Source: a candidate division Zixibacteria bacterium SM23_81
GTDB taxonomy: Bacteria; SM23-81
Assembly (NCBI GenBank): GCA_001304015.1
Contig: LJUY01000059.1
Location: forward strand, 1-16,148
DNA length: 16,148 nt
Direction: 5' to 3'
Shown: positions 8,971 through 15,577 of the stretch, piece by piece
How the letters are laid out: every line of letters starts with the position of its first letter
Numbering within the stretch: position 1 is the stretch's first letter
Translations under genes and position numbers: made by a program
Notes under the pieces: model-generated
What the model saw: only the letters and a program-made list of their open reading frames with translations
The model's database searches: none
Told to the model about the DNA's origin: nothing

Positions 8971-9094
8971 AAGAGACTAGAGACTGGAGACTGGAGACAT
9001 GTGAAATACATAATGGCAATGTGCAATGGCAGTAGCAATGAAAGATTAGTAAGCTCTTACTGCCGATTCTTTTTATTGCCATTGCCATTGCCAC
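8971..9094. repeat. Intergenic low-complexity repeat mosaic, copy 2
   Basis: Between the amidohydrolase and the nucleoside phosphorylase. GAGACTAGAGACT (8973-8985, continuing as GGAGACTGGAGAC) is the exact inverse complement of AGTCTCTAGTCTC in copy 1. A GGCAAT-type run (9013-9040) faces an ATTGCCATTGCCATTGCCAC run (9075-9094) across about 34 bases, so the two could form an imperfect hairpin. TATTGCCATTGCC (9074-9086) is identical to 7575-7587. No gene or clear promoter is seen. The block ends just before the ribosome-binding site AGAAGGGG at 9103-9110. Confidence 0.75.
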
Positions 9095-9116
9095 TTTAAC
9101 TTAGAAGGGGACTCCA

Positions 9117-9857
9117 ATGGCCAAACAATACCATATCCAACTAAACAAAGGAGAGGTTGGTAAATACGTTCTCTTGCCCGGCGATCCTGGGCGAGTGCCA
9201 CAGATCGCCAAGTTTTTCGACTCTGCCCAGCAGATGGCTGAGAACCGGGAATTCGTGACATATACCGGAGAGGTGGCAGGTATTCCCATCTCTGCCACCT
9301 CCACGGGCATCGGGTGCCCCTCGGCGGCCATCTGCGTTGAGGAGCTGGCCAGGATCGGCGCCCAGGTCTTTATCCGGGTGGGGACAGCCGGGTCGCTGCA
9401 GGAGAATGTGGATTTGGGTCATCTGGTCGTCACTACCGGCTCGATCAGGGACGAGGGGACCTCTCGGCAATACCTTCCTCTCAGCTATCCAGCGGTATCT
9501 GACCTGGGCGTCACTAGCGCGCTGGCGGAGGCGGCCGGGAAGCTGGGATTGCCTCACCACATGGGCATCACACACTGCAAGGATGCTTTTTATGCCGAGT
9601 TCACCGAAGGTCACCCGATGTCCGAGGATTGGACAAGGAGGTGGACCGTCTGGCGCCGTGCCGGGGTACTGGCCACCTCGATGGAGTCAGCGGCCATCTT
9701 CGTGATCGCCTCCATCAAGGGCCTCCGGGCCGGTGAGGTCCTGGCCGTCGTGGGATTGGCCTACAAGGACCACCCCGTGCTGGAGGGGAACAAAGGCATC
9801 GATGAGGCCATCCAGGTGGCCATCGAGGCGGTGAAAATTCTGGAGGGGAAGTCGTGA
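9117..9857 (+). CDS. Uridine-phosphorylase-family nucleoside phosphorylase
   Basis: A 246-residue cytosolic enzyme of the NP-I family that splits a nucleoside with phosphate into a free base and (deoxy)ribose 1-phosphate. It aligns over its whole length with E. coli Udp (253 residues). Motifs are LLPGDPGRV (Arg26, phosphate), NREFVTYTGE (Arg44), STGIGCPSA, FIRVGTAGSLQ (Arg87, Thr90), GSIRDEGTSRQY and the ribose-binding SMESAAIF. The loop that in E. coli Udp holds the uracil-reading Gln and Arg (FYPGQER) reads FYAEFTE here, so both are missing. The true base may not be uracil. Udp-like family membership is secure, substrate is not. AGAAGGGG lies 6 bases before the ATG. Repeat mosaics flank the gene, and a hairpin terminator lies about 230 bases downstream. 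Confidence 0.88.
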   Translation: MAKQYHIQLNKGEVGKYVLLPGDPGRVPQIAKFFDSAQQMAENREFVTYTGEVAGIPISATSTGIGCPSAAICVEELARIGAQVFIRVGTAGSLQENVDLGHLVVTTGSIRDEGTSRQYLPLSYPAVSDLGVTSALAEAAGKLGLPHHMGITHCKDAFYAEFTEGHPMSEDWTRRWTVWRRAGVLATSMESAAIFVIASIKGLRAGEVLAVVGLAYKDHPVLEGNKGIDEAIQVAIEAVKILEGKS

Positions 9858-9921
9858 GGAGGATTTTGCCGTTCCTGTTTCGGGATCCGAGAATTGGGAA
9901 AGAACTCGGAGATCGTTTATC

Positions 9922-9970
9922 GGTCTCGAGGCTGGTAACGTGAATCGTGGATCAAGAGACGTGAATCGTC
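9922..9970. repeat. Intergenic low-complexity repeat mosaic, copy 3
   Basis: A shorter block after the nucleoside phosphorylase. TAACGTGAATCGTG (9936-9949) is identical to 7513-7526 of copy 1, and ACGTGAATCGT recurs at 9959-9969. A GGTCTCGAGG word just before it also echoes copy 1. The rest of the gap between 9858 and 10084 shows no gene and no further feature I can support. Confidence 0.65.
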
Positions 9971-10084
9971 ACTGCAATCCCAGCCGAAAATTCTGCCTTC
10001 GAAAGACGAACTTCGACGACGACAGACGTAACGCACCTCGACACCGCTAAACGTTAATTTCTTTTCGATTTTCTCTCTTATAAA

Positions 10085-10120
10085 AAAGGCCATCAGGAAA
10101 CAGTGTTCCTGATGGCCTTT
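10085..10120 (-). terminator. Rho-independent terminator (best on - strand, possibly shared)
   Basis: AAAGGCCATCAGGAA (10085-10099) and TTCCTGATGGCCTTT (10106-10120) form a perfect 15-bp stem with a 6-base loop. Read on the - strand it lies just after the stop of the T9SS-sorted protein and ends in a run of six T (complement of 10082-10087), a textbook terminator. On the + strand the tail is only TTTCGTT, so it may also stop transcription coming from the nucleoside phosphorylase, but less efficiently. It sits exactly between two convergent transcription units. Confidence 0.9.
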
Positions 10121-10138
10121 CGTTATCCGGTCGCGGGC

Positions 10139-11155
10139 TTATTTGAGCAGGGTCATTTTTCGGATTCTGGTGTAGGGTCCCGCGGACAGGCGGAAAAAGT
10201 AGATCCCACTGGCGACTGAGTTTCCCCACTCATCTTGGCCGTCCCAATCGACTTGGTAGCAGCCAGACTGTTGAGTTGCTTTCACAAGGGTACGCACTCG
10301 CTGCCCCAACAGGTTGTAAATTACCAGGCTGACCTGGGAGCTCTGAGGCACCTGATATGTGATGGTCGTCCTGGGATTGAAGGGATTGGGGTAGTTTTGA
10401 AATAGTTGATAACTGGTGGGACCCGAGAAGTCGTTCTCTTGAGCCACATCTGTCCTCGCTGTGGCCGAGACAGGGCCAAACAGAGACAGGCTATCGCTGA
10501 ACTCGGCAAGACCTAATTTATACCAGTAGGTGATGCCGTTGGAAACCTGATAGTCGGTGTAGATACATTGTTGTTGTTGGTCAGGGGCAATGGGTTCAGC
10601 ATTGAGTTTCTGGTAGAAACCCTCCTCAGCAGTGCTCCGAAAGATGTGAAAGGTGAGATGAGGAGCAGTCTGATGTAAGGTCCATACCACCCTGACCTGA
10701 TCGTCAGATCCCATCGCGTTTAGGTTCTGGAGAAAAGGTTGAAGGTGGAGAGTTTGGACCAGTTGAGGTTCGACGGCAGCGTCCAGTGGGATGGAAAGTA
10801 TGAGCAATTGGTCGTTGGTCGCATTGGCGATGGCCAGGCGGAGGGAGTCGCCATTGGCCCACTCGAATTGAGTGAAGTTCGCGCACTCCAACTCGAACCA
10901 TCCCTCACCCATGACGCCATTTCCGTAAGCGTTGCCGGTATCGTAGTTGCTTCTGGTTTCGGATTGGACGCCGCCGTCGGATACGTCTATTAGAAAAGCC
11001 GCGAAAGTCACGTCGTTAGCGGGGGGAATATTTTCATTATCATCGCGTACCATCCCCAACACCGTATGCGGCACTTGGCCCTGCGAAAGACTCACAAAGA
11101 GCAGCAGCAGGACGACGAGAAAAATACCCGCAGATAAGATTCGTTTCCTGAACAT
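10139..11155 (-). CDS. Secreted protein with T9SS C-terminal sorting domain
   Basis: A 338-residue exported protein of unknown function. Residues 1-26 are a signal peptide (long Leu/Val core, cleavage near SQG|QVP). Residues about 27-112 form a domain shared with the neighbouring 676-residue protein (VPHTVLG, GNAYGNGVMGEGWFELEC, FEWANGDSL). Residues about 150-235 resemble a fibronectin type III-like fold (VRVVWTLHQ, ITYWYKLGLAE). Residues 245-338 are a typical type IX secretion sorting domain: YQLFQNYPNPFNPRTTITYQ, VSLVIYNLLGQRVRTLV, SGIYFFRL, ending KMTLLK. It should be passed through the outer membrane by T9SS and anchored or released. AGAGGGGG lies upstream of the ATG and could be masked by a hairpin. 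A terminator follows the stop. Confidence 0.88.
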   Translation of the reverse strand: MFRKRILSAGIFLVVLLLLFVSLSQGQVPHTVLGMVRDDNENIPPANDVTFAAFLIDVSDGGVQSETRSNYDTGNAYGNGVMGEGWFELECANFTQFEWANGDSLRLAIANATNDQLLILSIPLDAAVEPQLVQTLHLQPFLQNLNAMGSDDQVRVVWTLHQTAPHLTFHIFRSTAEEGFYQKLNAEPIAPDQQQQCIYTDYQVSNGITYWYKLGLAEFSDSLSLFGPVSATARTDVAQENDFSGPTSYQLFQNYPNPFNPRTTITYQVPQSSQVSLVIYNLLGQRVRTLVKATQQSGCYQVDWDGQDEWGNSVASGIYFFRLSAGPYTRIRKMTLLK

Positions 11156-11165
11156 CGCTCAAACC

Positions 11166-11201
11166 CCCTCTATAGCATTTTCGACCAGAGGGATAATCCC
11201 T
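11166..11201 (-). promoter_or_regulatory. Possible hairpin masking the ribosome-binding site
   Basis: In the leader of the 338-residue protein, AGAGGG (complement of 11166-11171), part of the likely Shine-Dalgarno sequence, can pair with CCCTCT (complement of 11187-11192). The CCCT half of that arm can instead pair with an upstream AGGGA, because 11189-11201 (AGGGATAATCCCT) is an inverted repeat. The two pairings exclude each other, which could act as a translation switch. Both stems are short, so this is tentative. Confidence 0.3.
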
Positions 11202-11257
11202 TATAGATCTCTTAAAGCAAAGGTCGGGCCATTTTTCTTACCAAAAGACGCCCCCGA

Positions 11258-11263
11258 ATTATA
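11258..11263 (-). promoter_or_regulatory. Candidate -10 box for the 338-residue secreted protein gene
   Basis: On the - strand the sequence reads TATAGTATAATTCGGG, with a perfect TATAAT at 11263-11258. No good TTGACA lies 16-18 bases upstream. If real, transcription would begin near 11251 and give a leader of about 95 bases before the ATG at 11155. The surrounding 40 bases are strongly AT-rich, as expected of a promoter. Confidence 0.45.
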
Positions 11264-11280
11264 CTATAACATGATATCTA

Positions 11281-11589
11281 TTAATAACTTACATTAACAC
11301 TCAGGCTAAGCCCCAAATAGCAATGCATGGCCTCTGGATAGAATTTGAACAGTTTGACGAATCCCGAGGGCCTTTTCTTTGGTATACCTTTCTCCCCGGC
11401 ACCATGGTGACAAAATTCGCAGTCAACGCATTGATGCCCATGGCTTTTAGTATCGCCATAGAGGTTACAGTGAACGATAATCCTTGGCCTGAATCTGTTC
11501 GAATGCTGAGCAGAGCGGGGCGATGTCCTCAGGCTATAGCGAGCATCTTTGGCGGCAAACGCCCACTGAGTCCCCGGTATATCGGCGTA
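11281..11589 (-). other. Open frame continuing past the 676-residue gene's stop; possible gene remnant
   Basis: After the TAA at 11590-11592 the same reading frame stays open for 102 codons, to a TAA at 11281-11283. It has only one ATG, close to its end, and no start near its beginning. It contains GHQCVDCEFCHHGAGEKGIP, including a CxxCH haem-c motif (CEFCH) reminiscent of multihaem cytochromes (DCxYCHHGAEKG). It is not a T9SS sorting domain. It could be a decayed cytochrome fragment or chance. Apart from the promoter and leader at 11156-11263, I see nothing else in this gap. Confidence 0.25.
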
Positions 11590-13620
11590 TTACAGACCAG
11601 CAGCGCCGACCAGATGGCGATGCTGCGGAGACCTCTTGCCAGGAGGCCAGCTGCTTGTATTGGTCACGTTCACGTAGTAAGGGTACCCTCTTCGCACAGC
11701 ACCCTCGCCGAACCAAGTTTCTCCCACCTTGAAGGCGATGGGGACGTAGGCTTGGCTCTTTGTGCTCCATTCTTTTACGGCTGTGCAGTATGGAATGGCA
11801 GCCCCGAGATCCTTGGCCGTGGCGATGTCGCTGGATAGAGGAAGAGAGATGGTGTTGTAGTCGTTCCCGGTTGGAGCCACGAGATCGAAGCTGGGATCGG
11901 GGGGAGCCTGTCCCGCCAGGGTCCATAGGCTCTCGGCGGTGGTGCCGACGAACAGGTAGTAGGGGTGTCCCATAAAAACACTCGCCGATCCATGCCAGAC
12001 GTTGTTAACCTTAAAAGCCACAGAGACGTAGCCTCTCTGCTCGGCGTTCCACACCTTGACCGCCGAGCAGTTGGGCACTTTGGCCCCCAGCTCTCTGGCC
12101 AAGGTGGTGATCCCATCATCTAAGCTCAGGGAAATCATGGTATAGCCAGAGCTGGTTTGGGGGAGGCGGTAATCAATCTCCCCAGCTCGGTTGGAGTTAT
12201 CGCCGATATTACCGACATAATCCACGCCCTGCACCAGGTAAAAGCTATTGGTCTCCAAGTTGCCCGCGCCGCCGTCATCATCGAGGAAGCTGGTGTCGGA
12301 GGCGACGCCGATGGATTCGACAGAGGTGGGTGTGAAATATGGAGCTTCATTTCGATAGATGATATAGCCCTGCATGGTCTCTGGATTTCCATAAATGTCC
12401 GTGGTGATGGCCGACCAGCGGAGGCGTAACTCATGGTTTTCTTCAGAGGCCATCAGGTCGGTCACGGCGGCTGGTGGAAACTGGTCAGGGACAACCTGGG
12501 TGGTCTGGCTGCTAATGGCCTCGACCCCTTGGTCACAGGTGATGTAAGCGACGTCCTCGAGTTGGATGCCATTGGGCAATGGCCAGTCCACCAGGACAGT
12601 GAGGCTCAGGAAGCCCGAGGTGCCCGCGGATATCGTGCCCAAGTTCCAGATCACCCGCTGGCCGTCATAGGATCCACCGCCGGTGTTGGAGACGTAGGTG
12701 GTATGAGTGGGTATGGTGTCCACCACGACCACACCCGTGGCCTGGTCGCTGCCGGTGTTGTCGTAGAAAATCGAATAGGTCAGGCTGGCACCGGCTGCAA
12801 CGGGATCTGGAGATTCGAACAGGTTGAAAGTCCAGGCTGGGGCCGCTTGAACTGTGAGTGATTGCGAGACACTGGTCTCAACTTCTTGATCACAGGTGAT
12901 GTGGACCACGTTGATGATGACGGTACCATCGGCCAGAGGGCTGTTCACCCTCAGGGTGAGAGAGATGCTTCCCGAACCTCTGGGCGGAATTGCGCCCAGG
13001 GTCCAAACCACCCGCTGGCCATCATAGTTCCCACCACCGGTGCTTGAGAGATACGTGGTATTGGCAGGTATGGTATCCAGGATGGTGACGCCCGTGCCCG
13101 TACCATCCCCCATGTTTTGGTAGTTGATGGTATAGGTCACGGTCTGACCTGCCCAAACGGGATCGGGATCGTCATCCATGCTCATGGACCAGTCCGGCAA
13201 AGGTTCCATGAGGATGATGTCGGCGGTAATCTGTGGCTCCTGATCGGCGAACAAAAGGACAGCTAACAGTCCCTGCTCTCCATTTATGGAGTTAGAGAAA
13301 TTGACCATCAGGGAGTCACCATCTGACCAGTCGAAGGTGGTGAAGTTTCCGCACTCGACCTCGAACCATCCCGGTCCCACAATGCCGTTGCCATAGGCAT
13401 TGCCGGGATCTGCTTCCGTTCGCGTCTCCGAGTGAGAGTTGTTGTTGGAGACGTCCACGAGATAGGCCTCGAAGGAAAGCTCGCCCACCTCGGGGACGGT
13501 GTCATCGGAGTTGAAGACCTGACCGATGACGGTGTGGGGCACCTGCGCGCCACTTCGTGTGGAGCTCAGCAGCAAGGAAATAGCCGCCAAACCGATGATG
13601 AGAAAGCTCCTCGATGACAT
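11590..13620 (-). CDS. Large secreted multi-domain protein (shared N-domain, two DUF11, Fn3-like, two tandem modules)
   Basis: A 676-residue exported protein, function unknown, likely extracellular. Signal peptide 1-25. Residues 26-112 form the domain shared with the 338-residue neighbour (QVPHTVIG, GNAYGNGIVGPGWFEVEC, FDWSDGDSL). Two DUF11-type surface repeats follow at about 150-257 and 268-377, each with TGVxxxDTIPxxTTY and GGGxYDGQRVxWxLG. A fibronectin-like domain (381-484, with ETNSFYLVQGVDYVGN) is followed by two copies of an unrecognised module, 490-583 and 584-657 (IPYCTAVKEW, AFKVGETWFGE, GYPYYVNV). It ends WPPGKRSPQHRHLV..., with no T9SS sorting domain. GGGAGGAG precedes the ATG. 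It lies 30 bases after the stop of the 429-residue gene, so the two are probably one operon. Confidence 0.85.
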   Translation of the reverse strand: MSSRSFLIIGLAAISLLLSSTRSGAQVPHTVIGQVFNSDDTVPEVGELSFEAYLVDVSNNNSHSETRTEADPGNAYGNGIVGPGWFEVECGNFTTFDWSDGDSLMVNFSNSINGEQGLLAVLLFADQEPQITADIILMEPLPDWSMSMDDDPDPVWAGQTVTYTINYQNMGDGTGTGVTILDTIPANTTYLSSTGGGNYDGQRVVWTLGAIPPRGSGSISLTLRVNSPLADGTVIINVVHITCDQEVETSVSQSLTVQAAPAWTFNLFESPDPVAAGASLTYSIFYDNTGSDQATGVVVVDTIPTHTTYVSNTGGGSYDGQRVIWNLGTISAGTSGFLSLTVLVDWPLPNGIQLEDVAYITCDQGVEAISSQTTQVVPDQFPPAAVTDLMASEENHELRLRWSAITTDIYGNPETMQGYIIYRNEAPYFTPTSVESIGVASDTSFLDDDGGAGNLETNSFYLVQGVDYVGNIGDNSNRAGEIDYRLPQTSSGYTMISLSLDDGITTLARELGAKVPNCSAVKVWNAEQRGYVSVAFKVNNVWHGSASVFMGHPYYLFVGTTAESLWTLAGQAPPDPSFDLVAPTGNDYNTISLPLSSDIATAKDLGAAIPYCTAVKEWSTKSQAYVPIAFKVGETWFGEGAVRRGYPYYVNVTNTSSWPPGKRSPQHRHLVGAAGL

Positions 13621-13650
13621 TTTTCTCCTCCCAGATGAAGGTGAAAGCCG

Positions 13651-14940
13651 TCAATTTTGGCCCCGCTTACGGAATCCCTGCTTGTCTGAAAGAACGATCT
13701 TTCCGCCAGGCCAAACCCCATCCTGGGTGACGTTGACAAAATAGGGTTGTCCTCGACGGATGGCCGCCTCTCCATACCACGTTCCCGACACTTTGAAGGC
13801 GATGGAACTGTAAGCTTGAGTTTGGGGATCCCACATTTTTACCGCTGTGCAGTGAGGAATGGACTGCCCCAGCTCCTTGGCCAGGGTAAGGGTGTTGGAG
13901 AGAGGTAGGGTGATGGTATTATAGCCATTGCCTCCGGGGGCATACAGTGTGAAGATGGGGTCCGCGGGAACCCCGCCCACCATGGTCCAGACGTTCTGTG
14001 GGCTGGCCTCTACGAAGACATAGTATGGATATCCTAATTGCAGATCTGTCTCTCCGTACCAAGTATCATCAATCTTGAAGGCACGGGATGCAAAACCTTG
14101 TATCTGGGGATCCCACTCCTTAACCGCCGTGCAGTTGGGTATGTCCTGGCCCAGATCTTTGGCCTTGATGATCTGCCCATCGTCCAGAATCAGGGAGACC
14201 ATGTGATATCCCGATATCTGGGGGATGATGGTGTAATCGTATTCGCCCACGCGGTTAGAGATATCACTTTCGTTACCCATGAGATCCACAGCTGTGACCA
14301 GATAGAAGGAATGGCGATCGACAGAGCCTATATCGCTGTTTTCGTCGAGATAAGAGGTTGTTTGAACTCCATGGATGAAATCCGTCACATCAGGCCAGAA
14401 CAGAGGGATTTCGTTACGATAGATATTATAGTGGCTGAGATTCTCCGCTAAGCCCAGGGAGTCCAATGTGACCGCGGGCCAGCTCAGCAACACTGCGCCC
14501 CCCGACTCCTCAGCCGCCAGCTGATCGATGTACTGTGGGGGAATCTCGTCGGAACCAGCGGGCAGGCACAAGATCTCGTCCGATTCCGGCGAGTGGCTCC
14601 CCTCCTCACCGTATTGGTTCACTCCGGCCACCTTCATTTTGTAGCGATGGCCGCTGACCCCCGGGACGGAATAGGTGTTCGTGTAAACGGTATCGTAGTG
14701 GCTAAATTCTGTACCATCTATGGACAGATAGATGTTGTAATAGGCCAGGGCATTGTCGGCATTTTCCGGCTCGGTCCAGGTGAAATCTAACCAGGAATCG
14801 TCGTCAACGCCGTCGAAATTGATCTTAGCCTGGCACCACGAAGCTGGGGCGAAGAGAATCAGGAAAATGCCCACCGCGAAGAGCCATCTTGGCGTTAGAT
14901 GGCGGTGTTTTCGCTTCTCGAAAATGATGATGTTGGTCAT
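13651..14940 (-). CDS. Secreted protein with two Fn3-like domains and two tandem modules
   Basis: A 429-residue exported protein, function unknown. The frame is open back to an ATG at 15150, but I chose the ATG at 14940: GGGAG lies just upstream of it, and only from there does a normal signal peptide begin (charged start, core LFAVGIFLILFAPASW, cleavage near WCQA). Fibronectin-like domains lie at about 47-125 (SWLDFTWTEPE, YYNIYLSIDG) and 135-237 (HYNIYRNEIPLF, HSFYLVTAVDLMGNESDIS). Two tandem copies of the unrecognised module follow at 242-335 and 336-408 (IPNCTAVKEWDP, TWYGE, GYPYYVFV). The tail ends WPGGKIVLSDKQGFRKRGQN, without a T9SS sorting domain. The second half is collinear with the second half of the 676-residue protein encoded next. 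Confidence 0.85.
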   Translation of the reverse strand: MTNIIIFEKRKHRHLTPRWLFAVGIFLILFAPASWCQAKINFDGVDDDSWLDFTWTEPENADNALAYYNIYLSIDGTEFSHYDTVYTNTYSVPGVSGHRYKMKVAGVNQYGEEGSHSPESDEILCLPAGSDEIPPQYIDQLAAEESGGAVLLSWPAVTLDSLGLAENLSHYNIYRNEIPLFWPDVTDFIHGVQTTSYLDENSDIGSVDRHSFYLVTAVDLMGNESDISNRVGEYDYTIIPQISGYHMVSLILDDGQIIKAKDLGQDIPNCTAVKEWDPQIQGFASRAFKIDDTWYGETDLQLGYPYYVFVEASPQNVWTMVGGVPADPIFTLYAPGGNGYNTITLPLSNTLTLAKELGQSIPHCTAVKMWDPQTQAYSSIAFKVSGTWYGEAAIRRGQPYFVNVTQDGVWPGGKIVLSDKQGFRKRGQN

Positions 14941-14973
14941 GGTTTCATCTCCCTCATGGGATAAAAAAGGAGA

Positions 14974-15019
14974 ACGCGCATAGCATGTGTTTTGGAGAAA
15001 GCACGTGCATAGCGCGCGT
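14974..15019. repeat. Inverted repeat in the leader of the - strand operon
   Basis: ACGCGC (14974-14979) faces GCGCGT (15014-15019), and CATGTG faces CACGTG further in, with one G-T pair and an asymmetric internal loop between the two stems. The sequence GCATAGC also occurs as a direct repeat, once in each arm. It lies 34 bases upstream of the ATG at 14940 and could be an operator or a leader-RNA hairpin. Confidence 0.4.
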
Positions 15020-15270
15020 TTCGAAAGAAGTCTTCTTATTATCTTGCTTTTCTCTCGCTTCATGGAAAAACCTGCACGCAAGACTTGGGCCAGATTTTCG
15101 AGGAAGGGCGATCGCTTATTGAGTTGCTTTGTCAACATTTTCATTCTCATAGAGATGGGAAAATCTCATGGTCACCTAAAAAGCGCATATCCGCTGATTT
15201 GAACACCATGGCTGTGAGCAAAATTTATTCAACAGGTATTGATCAAGTGCGATATTGGCATCCCAGGTTT

Positions 15271-15350
15271 TGCTGAAGCTGGCCTCACTGTTAAGCCAAC
15301 TCGATACTTTATTGACTATTGAACAGCTTCAGAAATGGGAAAATTCGCGG
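15271..15350 (+). repeat. Hairpin plus GGGAAAATT element, copy A
   Basis: CTGAAGCTG (15273-15281) and CAGCTTCAG (15324-15332) form a perfect 9-bp stem enclosing 42 bases. Four bases later comes GGGAAAATT (15337-15345), then CGCGG. The same arrangement recurs at 15578. There is no coding potential. The orientation is taken from copy B, which lies just behind a + strand promoter. Confidence 0.5.
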
Positions 15351-15444
15351 ATAAGGGGTGGGAAGGCTCTGGTCAAATATTGAGCAGGGGCTGGGCGTTT
15401 GAGAGGCCATTTGCGATAAACATGGGGGAAATTTTAATGGGATT

Positions 15445-15460
15445 TGGCATATAACTTGCC
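15445..15460 (+). promoter_or_regulatory. Candidate sigma54 (-24/-12) promoter
   Basis: TGGCATATAACTTGCC (15445-15460) fits TGGCAYR-N4-TTGC, with the invariant GG (15446-15447) and GC (15458-15459) exactly 10 bases apart, as sigma54 holoenzyme requires. It points toward the gene at 15814. I did not find an activator-binding site with certainty. Confidence 0.45.
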
Positions 15461-15528
15461 CCGAAATTACATAGGGAGCTTTTCGATTTGGGACGGTAAA
15501 ATAAAAGAGGAATTAGGAGAAAAAAGAC

Positions 15529-15557
15529 TTGACAACAAATGAGCATTCTGGTAAAAT
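15529..15557 (+). promoter_or_regulatory. Sigma70-type promoter
   Basis: TTGACA (15529-15534), a 17-base spacer and TAAAAT (15552-15557), followed by a purine-rich start region near 15564. This is close to the consensus for housekeeping sigma. It would give a leader of about 250 bases before the ATG at 15814, opening almost directly into hairpin copy B. Confidence 0.75.
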
Positions 15558-15577
15558 AGTAGAGTACCCATATAGGT

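Noticed and set aside
11323-11838. 171-codon open frame on the + strand
   Set aside because: It overlaps about 250 bases of the well-supported 676-residue gene on the other strand, has no ribosome-binding site and resembles no family.
15120-15145. - strand promoter based on TTGACA (complement of TGTCAA at about 15131-15136)
   Set aside because: No -10-like hexamer lies 16-18 bases downstream on the - strand.
14941-15150. N-terminal extension of the 429-residue protein to an ATG at 15150
   Set aside because: The extra 70 residues would bury the signal peptide, are basic and low in similarity to anything, and the ATG at 14940 has its own ribosome-binding site.
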